34,822 nt of DNA from an uncultured Bacilli bacterium (GTDB taxonomy: Bacteria > Bacillota_I > Bacilli_A > RF39 > UBA660), in the NCBI GenBank assembly GCA_910587775.1, contig CAJUNF010000011.1, positions 1 to 34,822 of the forward strand, read 5' to 3'. Below are positions 1 to 6,985 of this stretch, one piece after another. Made by a program: the position numbers and the translations under genes. The number at the start of each line of letters is the position of its first letter. The stretch's first letter is position 1. Under the pieces are notes generated by a model. The model ran no database searches, was not told the origin of the DNA, and saw only the letters and a list, made by a program, of their open reading frames with translations.

Positions 1-542
1 GGTTTTCCATCTCCATCAATATCAATATTTATTTCTGGCCATCCATCTTTATTTGTATCACAGTTAAGATCGCATACACCATCATTATTAGTATCTTGGT
101 TCATGTTATTAAAGTCAGGTTTTTTATCTCCATTTGTATCTATATTGAAATGAGCATTTCCATCGCCATTATAGTCAATGTTGATATCTGGCTTTCCATC
201 TCCATCTGTGTCACAGTTAACATCACAAATATTATCACCGTTTGTATCTATATTAATATCTGGTTTTCCATCGCCATTTGTATCACAGTTAAGATCACAT
301 TTTCCATCATTATCTAAATCACAATTTAATTCACATGATTTATCTTTGTCAATTGCTCCACCATATAATTTAATATACGAATACGTTGCACCAATCATTG
401 CAAGTAATATGATAAGCATACACAAGAAGATAATTAAGAATGTTTTTTTTCTTGCTGCTTCTTTTTCCTCTGCAAGTAATTCTTGATATTGTTCTTCAAA
501 ATCTATATTGTTTTCAATTGGCTTTCTTTCATTTTGATTCAT
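1..542 (-). CDS. Membrane protein with extracellular Asp-rich Ca-binding-type repeats (3' end outside window)
   Basis: The reading frame starts at ATG 542-540 (AGAGGG a few bases upstream) and stays open to the window edge, so the C-terminus is missing; about 180 residues are visible. Residues 1-35 are charged (MNQNERKP...), followed by one membrane segment around residues 37-60. The rest is a run of short repeats of the type DTNGDGKPDINI and CDLNCDTDGDG, which resemble EF-hand-loop/thrombospondin-type-3 calcium-binding repeats and include regularly spaced Cys pairs (CDLNCD). Inferred role: a calcium-stabilised surface stalk or adhesin anchored by its N-terminal helix. It lies outside the mobile element. 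The exact family is not recognised. Confidence 0.75.
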   Translation of the reverse strand, partial: MNQNERKPIENNIDFEEQYQELLAEEKEAARKKTFLIIFLCMLIILLAMIGATYSYIKLYGGAIDKDKSCELNCDLDNDGKCDLNCDTNGDGKPDINIDTNGDNICDVNCDTDGDGKPDINIDYNGDGNAHFNIDTNGDKKPDFNNMNQDTNNDGVCDLNCDTNKDGWPEINIDIDGDGK

Positions 543-644
543 ACAGATCCCTCTTTCGCTACTCTATTATTAAAGTGATTATATCATACTATCTTTCTAT
601 CTTTCAAGAATAAATATGGATTTTAATAAATTTGTTACCATCAA

Positions 645-670
645 AAAAATCTATCTTTCGATAGATTTTT
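645..670. terminator. Bidirectional rho-independent terminator
   Basis: Perfect 11-bp stem (AAAAATCTATC / GATAGATTTTT) with a TTTC loop. It is flanked by A and T tracts, so it can stop transcription in either direction. It lies just after the stop of the TasA-like gene and before the next minus-strand gene. Confidence 0.8.
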
Positions 671-702
671 AAAGATTAATAAGAGAATTCAAAAGGCTCT
701 TA

Positions 703-1380
703 TTAAGCAGCTGCTTTTACTGAAACAGTACCAGTTAATGTTTTACCCATTACATCATTTTGAGATTCATTTTTGTTTTCGAATTCAACAACAACATAAT
801 AGTAAACTGTTTTTGAGCTAGTAGTTGAAATAGTATCAGTTCCTAGATCAACAGTTGTTCCATTACCAGTAATAGTTTTAGCTGTACCAATGATATCTCC
901 AACTAGTTTAGTGCTATCACATTCTTCAAAGTAGTTAACCGCTCCATCAGTAGTTCCTTCTGCAGTTTTCTTTGTACATGCAAAATAGTTTTCTGTTGTT
1001 GGAATTAAAGTTTCTGACTTATAAAGACTAATTTTAGCATTGTCTCCTAGTTCATTTGTTGTTACATCATAAGTAAATTGAACTTTGGTTGTAGATGCTT
1101 CTGAATTAGAACTTGTAGCAGTTACTTGTAATGCAGCAACTTCTTTGTGTCCAGGATAAACATCAGTAGCTGTAAATTTTCCTGCTGCTCCTTCAACGTT
1201 TGCTACTACAGTAGTATTTGCTACTCTTCCAGTAGAAACATTTGTTGAACCATTACCATCATCAGCTGTTCTGTTATCTTGAATTGTAGCTGTAAAATAT
1301 GCAAATGTTGCACCAACTACTGCTACTAATAATGTTGCAATTGCAATTACTGTTAACAAAATTGTATTTTTTCTTTCCAT
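703..1380 (-). CDS. TasA/camelysin-like secreted surface protein
   Basis: 225 aa. The N-terminus (MERKN, then a hydrophobic stretch ending near GATFAYFTAT) is the characteristic SipW-dependent signal peptide seen in TasA/CalY-type biofilm-matrix and spore-coat-associated proteins. The mature part is Thr/Ser/Val-rich and predicted to be all-beta, with a hydrophobic strand at the C-terminus (TVYYYVVVEFEN). Two Cys residues occur (FACTKK and FEECDS). The ATG is preceded by GGAGG at a somewhat long distance. It has its own promoter and terminator, so it is monocistronic. It lies outside the element. Inferred role: extracellular fibre or surface protein; no SipW gene is visible in the window. Confidence 0.7.
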   Translation of the reverse strand: MERKNTILLTVIAIATLLVAVVGATFAYFTATIQDNRTADDGNGSTNVSTGRVANTTVVANVEGAAGKFTATDVYPGHKEVAALQVTATSSNSEASTTKVQFTYDVTTNELGDNAKISLYKSETLIPTTENYFACTKKTAEGTTDGAVNYFEECDSTKLVGDIIGTAKTITGNGTTVDLGTDTISTTSSKTVYYYVVVEFENKNESQNDVMGKTLTGTVSVKAAA

Positions 1381-1409
1381 AACCTTTCTGTATCCTCCTT
1401 ACAATAACC

Positions 1410-1438
1410 ATATTAACAAAAATGGTGTAGTAATTCAA
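1410..1438 (-). promoter_or_regulatory. Promoter of the TasA-like gene
   Basis: On the minus strand TTGAAT and TAATAT are separated by 17 bases, about 30-60 bases upstream of the ATG at 1380. This is a reasonable sigma-A-type match, judged by eye. Confidence 0.5.
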
Positions 1439-1510
1439 GTACCTTTTTTTAATATTTTCACATATTCTACACAGTTTATTCTGTAAATATTCAACTTATT
1501 TTAAATTTAA

Positions 1511-1547
1511 ATAAAAAAGTATCAACTTCTTATTGAAATCGATACTT
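1511..1547 (-). terminator. Terminator of the chromosomal tRNA-Cys locus
   Basis: On the minus strand a 7-bp stem AAGTATC / GATACTT is followed by a T run, about 45 bases beyond the CCA end of the tRNA-Cys 3' half. It was presumably the original terminator of the host tRNA-Cys gene before the element split it. Confidence 0.6.
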
Positions 1548-1592
1548 ATATATTTAAGTTCTAAACTATAAAAGTTTGAACAAATTTATATA

Positions 1593-1636
1593 TGGAGGAG
1601 CCTACCAGATTTGAACTGGTGATCAGGGAGTTGCAG
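1593..1636 (-). pseudogene. 3' half of the chromosomal tRNA-Cys, cut off by the element
   Basis: Read on the minus strand it runs from anticodon loop CTGCAAC (GCA anticodon) through TCCCT, the T arm (ACCAG TTCAAAT CTGGT), the acceptor strand AGGCTCC, U73 and encoded CCA. The 5' half is absent: upstream sequence is element DNA. Joined to the 5' half at 26959-26923 it makes a perfect 74-base tRNA-Cys whose anticodon stem pairs GGGA with TCCC. It is therefore one product of integration into the anticodon loop. Confidence 0.9.
1630..1636 (-). other. Left attachment core (att)
   Basis: The 7 bases CTGCAAC (minus strand) are the only sequence shared by the two element-chromosome junctions. They coincide exactly with the seven-base tRNA-Cys anticodon loop. 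Seven-base overlaps are typical of tyrosine recombinase crossover regions. Confidence 0.85.
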
Positions 1637-1746
1637 ACATAACCATGGAAAAAGACCAATCTATTTTTTCGCATCAATACGGACAAACTCGCAATAATTT
1701 TAAAATGATGGTTTAGTCATATATTACTATTTTTTTGCATTGTTTT

Positions 1747-1774
1747 GAATCGTTTTGTCAGAAATTCGTCAGAA
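1747..1774 (+). repeat. Left arm-type direct repeat (paired GTCAGAA)
   Basis: A 28-bp sequence starting GAATCG and containing two GTCAGAA heptamers 11 bp apart (1757-1763 and 1768-1774). It matches 26811-26838 at 25 of 28 positions in the same orientation. Position and pairing suit arm-type binding sites of the integrase or excisionase. Confidence 0.7.
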
Positions 1775-1779
1775 GAAAT

Positions 1780-3372
1780 TCATAATGATAGGATGTCTTC
1801 ATAATTAATTAAATCTTTAAGTGATTTAACTTTAATCTCTTGCTTTTGAAAGTTCTTATATGTATTAATTTTAGTTTGAAGACGAGTAGGGTCATTATCA
1901 ATAAAAAAAGAAAAATCAGGATAACTCTGTAAAAGAGTTTGGCGACAATTTGAAAGACAAAAATCATAGTTATCAAGTGTTATATTAATACCACTGATTT
2001 TATCTAATAGTTCCAAATCTTTACTAAGTAGAGAAGATAATGGATAATTATTTAATATGGATACAACTAAATCTATATTGATAGTTACATATCCATCGTC
2101 TTCAAATAATGTATCATTAAGTTTTGATCTCATATTCATTAAATCTTCATAATCTACGTGTGTATAATATTTTTCTAAAACTCTTTCTGTATTTCCCAAA
2201 AGTACCGCAATGTCCTTTTTTGGAACATTTTGTTTTTCTAAAATATTTGCAACCGTATGTCGGATACGATGTAAGTCAACATCTTTTATATTATATTGTT
2301 TTTTAAATTTACGCCATTCTTCAGAAAGTTTATTAGGATCAGCCATTTTAGTATTTCTTAAATTTCTAAATATTTGGTCTGTTTCTTCAATGAGATAGCC
2401 ACTGCTAATTTGAAATTCATAATATTGTTTCAAGAATCTTAAAACTTTCTCTGGCAAGAAATTAGTTCTATAACTATTATGTGTTTTTAATTTTTTAGTC
2501 CTGATTCTCTCCTCTCCTTCTTCTAAATACCTTTTTGGTGTGCTTGAAGTAACTGCGTCGTTATAGTTTACTTCTCCAGTTGTAAAGTCAATATCACACC
2601 ATCTTAAACCACAAGCTTCTTCACGTCTACATCCTAATGAAAAAACTAAGTGCATAAATGTTTTGAGTCTAATATTAGCATATTTATCTATACACTTTAA
2701 AGCATATTGTGCATCTGCTAATTTGAAAATAGGTAATTCTTTTCTCTTTTTGCTAGAATCTGGTTTGTTATCAATTCCTTTTACAGGATTAGTTGCAAGT
2801 ATTTGAGGTTTGTGCTTTGTAGCAAAAGTAAATACCGCACCAACAGATGTAAGAATTTTTTCTATAGTGCGTTCAGATAAATTTCCAGATTGACCATTTT
2901 TTTTGGGTCTAGAATATAAATATTCAACAAATGCCTCAATTACTTCAGAAGTTATATCTTTTATTTTATATTTTGAAAAAAAAGGAATAGCATCTCCTTC
3001 TAAATCTTTTACATAATCATAAATAGTATTGATATCAATTTTACCTTTTTTTCTTCGCTTATGTAAATCAGTTACGAATAATTGAACTAGATCATAAAAA
3101 TCAATATCAGAAAATTCATTGATGATTTTTATAGAATTTTCTTTTATTATTTTCTTTTTTCTTGCTATAGTGTCATGTAATGTACCATAAACAACTTCAT
3201 AAATTCTCGGCTTTGTAGTTAATCTAATTTCATATTTTTCATTCGGAATTATTTCTTTAATCCCTTTTATATCATCCTTTGTATAATTAGCTTTTCTAGC
3301 TTCAGTCAAACTAATAGAGAACTTTTTTAAATCATCTTTTTCTAAATCACTTTTCTTTGAAATTCGGCTCAT
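1780..3372 (-). CDS. int: Tyrosine recombinase (integrase) of the element
   Basis: 530 aa, longer than the usual 380-410 aa of Tn916-like integrases. A core-binding-like region spans about residues 85-195. The catalytic domain shows Arg249 (GCRREEACGL), the His-x-x-Arg box LHRIRH (His368, Arg371) and Tyr403 in KYYTHV. The usual LGH before the tyrosine reads LGN (Asn394). About 110 extra residues follow the catalytic domain. It catalyses site-specific recombination at the tRNA-Cys anticodon loop. ATG overlaps the stop of the excisionase gene (ATGA), so the two are probably translationally coupled. It lies next to the attachment site. Confidence 0.93.
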   Translation of the reverse strand: MSRISKKSDLEKDDLKKFSISLTEARKANYTKDDIKGIKEIIPNEKYEIRLTTKPRIYEVVYGTLHDTIARKKKIIKENSIKIINEFSDIDFYDLVQLFVTDLHKRRKKGKIDINTIYDYVKDLEGDAIPFFSKYKIKDITSEVIEAFVEYLYSRPKKNGQSGNLSERTIEKILTSVGAVFTFATKHKPQILATNPVKGIDNKPDSSKKRKELPIFKLADAQYALKCIDKYANIRLKTFMHLVFSLGCRREEACGLRWCDIDFTTGEVNYNDAVTSSTPKRYLEEGEERIRTKKLKTHNSYRTNFLPEKVLRFLKQYYEFQISSGYLIEETDQIFRNLRNTKMADPNKLSEEWRKFKKQYNIKDVDLHRIRHTVANILEKQNVPKKDIAVLLGNTERVLEKYYTHVDYEDLMNMRSKLNDTLFEDDGYVTINIDLVVSILNNYPLSSLLSKDLELLDKISGINITLDNYDFCLSNCRQTLLQSYPDFSFFIDNDPTRLQTKINTYKNFQKQEIKVKSLKDLINYEDILSL

Positions 3373-3662
3373 TTATAAAAGCTATCCAATAAAAATGCTT
3401 TTTTCTTATTTGCGGAAATAAATTTCTCTATATCCTGCTTCTTGTAATATCTTGTTTTGCCAATTTGTGTATAAGAAAGTTTCTTTTCGTTCACGGCTTT
3501 ATTTATGGAATAAACACTTAATATAGGATACAGTTTTACAATGTCTTTGATTTTATAAAGCTGATCGTCAATATCAGTATAATTTTTTGGAATAGAATTT
3601 TGCTCTAAGTCTTTAACAAAATCTCCAATTAAATAAAAAATTTCACTTAATTTTTGTTCTAT
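3369..3662 (-). CDS. Excisionase-like HTH protein with an AUA start
   Basis: An open frame of 97 codons has no usable ATG, GTG or TTG at its start (first candidates are internal). It begins at ATA 3662-3660, exactly 7 bases after a perfect GGAGG (3674-3670). The C-terminal half (LSVYSINKAVNEKKL...GKTRYYKKQDIEKFI) looks like the winged-helix HTH of excisionases and MerR-type DNA-binding proteins. It ends ATGA-overlapped with the integrase ATG and begins 12 bases after the preceding gene, the usual xis-int arrangement. Inferred role: recombination directionality factor. The alternative, a small integrase-autoregulating repressor, cannot be excluded. Confidence 0.75.
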   Translation of the reverse strand: MEQKLSEIFYLIGDFVKDLEQNSIPKNYTDIDDQLYKIKDIVKLYPILSVYSINKAVNEKKLSYTQIGKTRYYKKQDIEKFISANKKKAFLLDSFYK

Positions 3663-3674
3663 ATAAAATCCTCC

Positions 3675-4079
3675 TTATATTTTTAGTGAATCTGGCATTT
3701 CAATAATTTCATCTAAATGATAGTACTTATTTACCGTATCAAAAATATTTTGAATAATAGTTTTTTTTATATCTTTTTTGATTAAATAATATTTAATATT
3801 CAGTTTGTTCTTATCTATCCAATTATTGTTAGCATCACAATTATTACGTGTACTATAGGCAATTTGTATATTTTTATTTTCAAGTGACTCATAGAACCAA
3901 ATAACTAAGTCTGTTTCATGATTAAATGAGCGAAATATTTTTACCAAATATCCTTGGTCACTTTTGTTTGAAAAGGTTTCGATGACCCCATCGATACTTT
4001 TCATATTGATTTCAAAAAAACGTTGTAGTGATTTCATAATATCTTCACTTCGTTTTAGACTTTGATGTAATTGAATCAT
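3675..4079 (-). CDS. Hypothetical protein upstream of xis-int
   Basis: 134 aa, soluble, no signal peptide or membrane segment. The N-terminal third is helical and charged, the middle is beta-rich (YLVKIFRSF, DLVIWFYESL, IQIAYSTR), and the C-terminus is helical. ATG 4079 has AAAGGA 7 bases upstream. It is first in a three-gene unit with the excisionase-like gene and int, so a role in control of excision is plausible. The family is not recognised. Confidence 0.7.
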   Translation of the reverse strand: MIQLHQSLKRSEDIMKSLQRFFEINMKSIDGVIETFSNKSDQGYLVKIFRSFNHETDLVIWFYESLENKNIQIAYSTRNNCDANNNWIDKNKLNIKYYLIKKDIKKTIIQNIFDTVNKYYHLDEIIEMPDSLKI

Positions 4080-4116
4080 ATAAATTTCCTTTCTTCATAA
4101 ACTTAAGTAACTATAC

Positions 4117-4145
4117 TTTACAAAAATATAGTTTTATATTAAAAT
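4117..4145 (+). promoter_or_regulatory. Promoter of the element-borne tRNA-Cys
   Basis: TTTACA (4117-4122), 17-base spacer, TAAAAT (4140-4145), with the tRNA starting 19 bases after the -10. The region around the -10 (TTTATATTAAAATAA) closely matches the promoter of the host tRNA-Cys at 26979-27007, so promoter and tRNA may have been acquired together. Confidence 0.7.
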
Positions 4146-4164
4146 AATAAATATATAAATGAAT

Positions 4165-4238
4165 GGAGCTTTAGCCAAGAGGTAAGGCATCGGACTGCAA
4201 CTCCGTGATCACCAGTTCAAATCTGGTAGGCTCCTCCA
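4165..4238 (+). tRNA. tRNA-Cys (GCA), complete, carried by the element
   Basis: 74 bases including encoded CCA. Acceptor GGAGCTT pairs with AGGCTCC, the D arm is GCC/GGC, the anticodon loop is CTGCAAC (GCA), the T arm is ACCAG/CTGGT, and U73 is the identity base of tRNA-Cys. It differs from the reconstructed host tRNA-Cys at four positions: one in the D loop, position 26, and the compensated pair 28-42 (C-G here, G-C in the host). Because the host copy is split by the element, this gene is the likely functional replacement. Its original terminator hairpin (4251-4269) is now separated from its T run by an insertion sequence. Confidence 0.95.
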
Positions 4239-4250
4239 ATAAGAGAATAA

Positions 4251-4269
4251 AGAGCAGAAATTCTGCTCT
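4251..4269. repeat. Left 19-bp palindromic target duplication of the IS
   Basis: AGAGCAGAA-A-TTCTGCTCT, a near-perfect palindrome. The identical sequence in the same orientation (central A in both) abuts the other end of the IS at 5937-5955, which marks a direct target duplication rather than part of the inverted repeats. The target was the tRNA-Cys terminator stem-loop. Confidence 0.85.
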
Positions 4270-4292
4270 CAGACTGTTGACAAAGTGGTATG

Positions 4293-5768
4293 TTAAAAAT
4301 AACATACTTCTTTTTTTTGCCATAAATTTTTTAAATCTATTAATTTTGTTAAAAAACGATAGAAAAATGACTTATTTGAATAATTTTTCCATCTCCAATT
4401 TGCCATTTTCTTTAAATTATGACACGCAAAAATCATCGTGACGTTATGCTCATTTTTAACCAACCCACGAACTCTTGTAAAACGAAGACCATGTTGTTCT
4501 TTGCAATCTCCAAATATTCTTTCTATTGTTTCTTTTCTTAAAGGATAATTATCATGCCAAAGTTGTGTGTATCTAAATTCATTCGCTTGTTCTTTGTATT
4601 CTTCCCATATATGTCGTATTATTACTTTCTGACAATTTTTACTTTTAGTACATTGTTCTCTTAACGGACAATTTTTGCAGTTTTCATCATTTGACTTATA
4701 TTGTTTATATCCTTTTTTATCGGTAGTATGATAAGGTAAAATCTCATTGTTTGGACAGATATAACAATCATAATATTCATCATAAACATATTCATATTTT
4801 TTAAACAAACCTTTTCTTGTCATTGGTCTTTTATATGGCATTAATGGAATGTGTTCTGAAAGTATTATTTCTCTACATATTGCTGGATTTACATATCCTG
4901 CATCGAAACATACATTTTTGATTTGATCTTTAAATTTACTATTTAATATATTATATATCTCAAAGAATGCTACACTATCATGAATATTTCCTGGATTGGT
5001 TGTATGAGCTAGTACAAATCCATTTTTGTCACTAAAAACTTGATGAGTATAAGCAAAACATTTTTCTTTTTCTCCTTTATGAAAACATCCACTTTCTGGA
5101 TCCGTTAAGCTTTCTTTGATATGTTTCGTTTCAACATTTTCAATGATTTCTCCTGTTTCTTCATCAAACATGATTTCTGTTTTTTTTATATCTTTCAAAG
5201 GTTTCTTTCCATGTTTTATTCTATCTTCATTAATTTCTTTTAACATAGCTTCTTCATAAATTTTTTTAACAATCTCTACTTCAACATCTTTATGCTTATT
5301 CTTATTTGCATTTGCTTTTTGATGTGTTCCATCTCCATAGACCGTTTCCATATCTACAAATCCGTATTCCATTGCTTGATATAGAATGGTATCAAAGATT
5401 TGATGAAATATTTCACTATCTTTATATCTTCTTATATAATTTTGACTCCATGTAGAGTAATTTGGTATTTCATCATATATCGATAACCCCAGAAACCATC
5501 GATATGCTATATTCACTTTGCATTCTTCACATGTTCTTCTCATCGAATTAATTCCAAATAGGATATTTATAAATATCAATTTAAAAAGTACCACTGGTGG
5601 TATACTTGGTCTTCCTGCTATGCTATATAAATCTTTCACGAAATCTTCTATAAATCGAAAATCGATACAGTTATCTATTTTTCTTACCAAATGTTCCTTG
5701 GGTACTAATTCTTCTAATGTACTTAATATCACACAATCATTTTTATATTCTTGTTTTGTCATTGCCAT
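4293..5768 (-). CDS. IS1182-family transposase
   Basis: About 491 aa from ATG 5768, which has GGAG 10 bases upstream; a GTG three codons earlier lies too close to that site. The N-terminal part (KEHLVRKID, GRPSIPPVVLFK) is the DUF772-type region of this family. The DDE residues appear as YGDGTH, CFDAGY and KETIERIFGD. Two Cys clusters occur between the second Asp and the Glu (CPNN and CKNCPLREQC). Length and motifs are normal, with no frameshift. It catalyses movement of this IS. Confidence 0.92.
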   Translation of the reverse strand: MAMTKQEYKNDCVILSTLEELVPKEHLVRKIDNCIDFRFIEDFVKDLYSIAGRPSIPPVVLFKLIFINILFGINSMRRTCEECKVNIAYRWFLGLSIYDEIPNYSTWSQNYIRRYKDSEIFHQIFDTILYQAMEYGFVDMETVYGDGTHQKANANKNKHKDVEVEIVKKIYEEAMLKEINEDRIKHGKKPLKDIKKTEIMFDEETGEIIENVETKHIKESLTDPESGCFHKGEKEKCFAYTHQVFSDKNGFVLAHTTNPGNIHDSVAFFEIYNILNSKFKDQIKNVCFDAGYVNPAICREIILSEHIPLMPYKRPMTRKGLFKKYEYVYDEYYDCYICPNNEILPYHTTDKKGYKQYKSNDENCKNCPLREQCTKSKNCQKVIIRHIWEEYKEQANEFRYTQLWHDNYPLRKETIERIFGDCKEQHGLRFTRVRGLVKNEHNVTMIFACHNLKKMANWRWKNYSNKSFFYRFLTKLIDLKNLWQKKEVCYF

Positions 5769-5817
5769 ATTTTTCACTCTCCATATTAACCATTTATATT
5801 ATCTCATATTTCCATAT

Positions 5818-5877
5818 AAAAAGCGAGATGGCAATGTCATTTTTTGGTTAATATAGAGACATTTTCACTCGCTTTTT
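5818..5877. terminator. Hairpin upstream of the transposase, inside the IS
   Basis: A 10-bp stem AAAAAGCGAG / CTCGCTTTTT (5818-5827 and 5868-5877), with an inner AATGTC/GACATT pairing and flanking A and T runs. Inferred: it shields the transposase from outside transcription, a common IS arrangement. Confidence 0.65.
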
Positions 5878-5936
5878 TATTATATAATTTTTTTTCCTAA
5901 AAGAAAAGACTGTTGTACTTATTTGTCAACAGTCTG

Positions 5937-5955
5937 AGAGCAGAAATTCTGCTCT
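5937..5955. repeat. Right 19-bp palindromic target duplication of the IS
   Basis: Identical direct copy of 4251-4269, followed on the plus strand by TTTTTT. This copy keeps the T run of the original tRNA-Cys terminator, now 1.7 kb from the tRNA. Confidence 0.85.
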
Positions 5956-5958
5956 TTT

Positions 5959-6969
5959 TTATATTGAAATATCTTCATTTTTTTCTAACTCCTTTTGATG
6001 AAAATATTTATAATTTGAAATTATTTTTTTTGAATAATTTACAATAGTTGAAAGGGAGTCATTTACTTCTTGAAAGTCTTTCTCTTTACTCCAACTATAA
6101 AGATAAGTAAGGGAATAGTTTGATGTATCTAAACCCAAAAATTTTGTGACAACATAAGATATAGACTCTGCTTCAGTTTCATATTTATTTTTATGCAATT
6201 TATAATCTTCATAATTTGACTTTAAGTGTTTATGCGCTAAAGCATGACCATACTCATGTACCAAAACCTTTAACTGCATTAAATTGCTTAATCCTTTACG
6301 AAGTACTATTTCTTTATTTTCAAAATCGCAATATCCTTTTTTGTTGTCCAAGAAATCTTCAGCTCTAATTTTATAACCATCTCTATAAATGGCTTTGATA
6401 AAACACGGAAGCATTTCATCTACTTCAGCTAGTTCATCTGTAATTAATAAATTTTGACTTATATCAGCGTTAGTACTCTTAATATCATAAATTTTCCCAA
6501 GAAAAAATCTGCTCAACATTTTCTTATCAAATACAACAGTAGAATTATTTTTATCTTTATACTTTTTTTTCTCATCTTGATTTAACGCAAAAGATGGTTT
6601 AGCGATATAAGTTCCATCTTCTTTATATATCTTTACCCAATCATAAAAAGATGGACAATAAACATTGATAGCTTGATCATGGTTTTGAATTTCTATTCCA
6701 AGTTGTTTATATGTTTTTTCAGATGCTACATATTCTGCATTCGGATTCTGAGCGAAAATAAGAAGTAGATTATTATAAGAATAATTATTGAATTCAACAA
6801 TGTGATCTAGAAATTTTTTTATATTTGATTCTTCTTTGAACATATCTATAGCATCTGCTTTCATTGTTGAAATTATTTTTTTTAGCTCTTCTTCGATTTT
6901 TTGCTTTTCATTATTATTAGCGGTATTGTATTCAACACTTAATTGATTAATTCTTTCAAAATTTAAAAT
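5959..6969 (-). CDS. ArdC-like antirestriction protein with zinc-peptidase domain (AUU start proposed)
   Basis: About 336 aa. The N-terminal half (SYNNLLLIFAQNP, AEYVASEKTYKQLG) matches the ArdC N-terminal ssDNA-binding domain. The C-terminal half has the zincin motif HEYGHALAH (about residues 238-246) with a downstream Glu (ETEAES). ArdC proteins are carried by conjugative elements and act against host restriction. Start: ATT 6969 is 7 bases after GGAGG (6981-6977). An in-frame ATG at 7008 lies inside the traG-like gene with no ribosome binding site and would include the GGAGG in its coding sequence, so I reject it. Last gene of the mobilisation unit. Confidence 0.8.
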   Translation of the reverse strand: MLNFERINQLSVEYNTANNNEKQKIEEELKKIISTMKADAIDMFKEESNIKKFLDHIVEFNNYSYNNLLLIFAQNPNAEYVASEKTYKQLGIEIQNHDQAINVYCPSFYDWVKIYKEDGTYIAKPSFALNQDEKKKYKDKNNSTVVFDKKMLSRFFLGKIYDIKSTNADISQNLLITDELAEVDEMLPCFIKAIYRDGYKIRAEDFLDNKKGYCDFENKEIVLRKGLSNLMQLKVLVHEYGHALAHKHLKSNYEDYKLHKNKYETEAESISYVVTKFLGLDTSNYSLTYLYSWSKEKDFQEVNDSLSTIVNYSKKIISNYKYFHQKELEKNEDISI

Positions 6970-6985
6970 TATTAAACCTCCTTTT

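Larger units (their letters stand above)
4270..5936 (-). mobile_element. IS1182-family insertion sequence (1667 bp)
   Basis: Perfect 15-bp terminal inverted repeats CAGACTGTTGACAAA (4270-4284) and TTTGTCAACAGTCTG (5922-5936) bracket one transposase gene and an internal hairpin. A 19-bp palindromic target duplication lies directly outside. The duplication copies are identical and the transposase is intact, so the insertion looks recent. Confidence 0.92.

Noticed and set aside
96..486. Plus-strand frames over the left gene
   Set aside because: They are mirror frames of the Asp-rich repeats on the minus strand, which has the ribosome site and sensible protein.
1..542. CRISPR array suspected from the regular short repeats at the left edge
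   Set aside because: The repeats are coding, degenerate and without spacers; they encode calcium-binding-type Asp motifs.
1593..4238. The tRNA-Cys 3' half at 1593 and the tRNA-Cys at 4165 taken as the two ends of a small 2.6-kb element
   Set aside because: They are in opposite orientation and the left fragment matches the 5' half at 26923-26959 (anticodon stem GGGA/TCCC) better than the internal tRNA, so the true boundary pair is 1630 and 26929.
4205..4441. Plus-strand frame beginning inside the tRNA-Cys
   Set aside because: It starts in the tRNA 3' half and runs antisense through the transposase end; no ribosome site and composition is not protein-like.
4251..5955. 34-bp perfect inverted repeats as the IS ends
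   Set aside because: The outer 19 bp are a palindrome whose central base is in the same orientation at both ends, so they are a direct target duplication; the real inverted repeats are the inner 15 bp.
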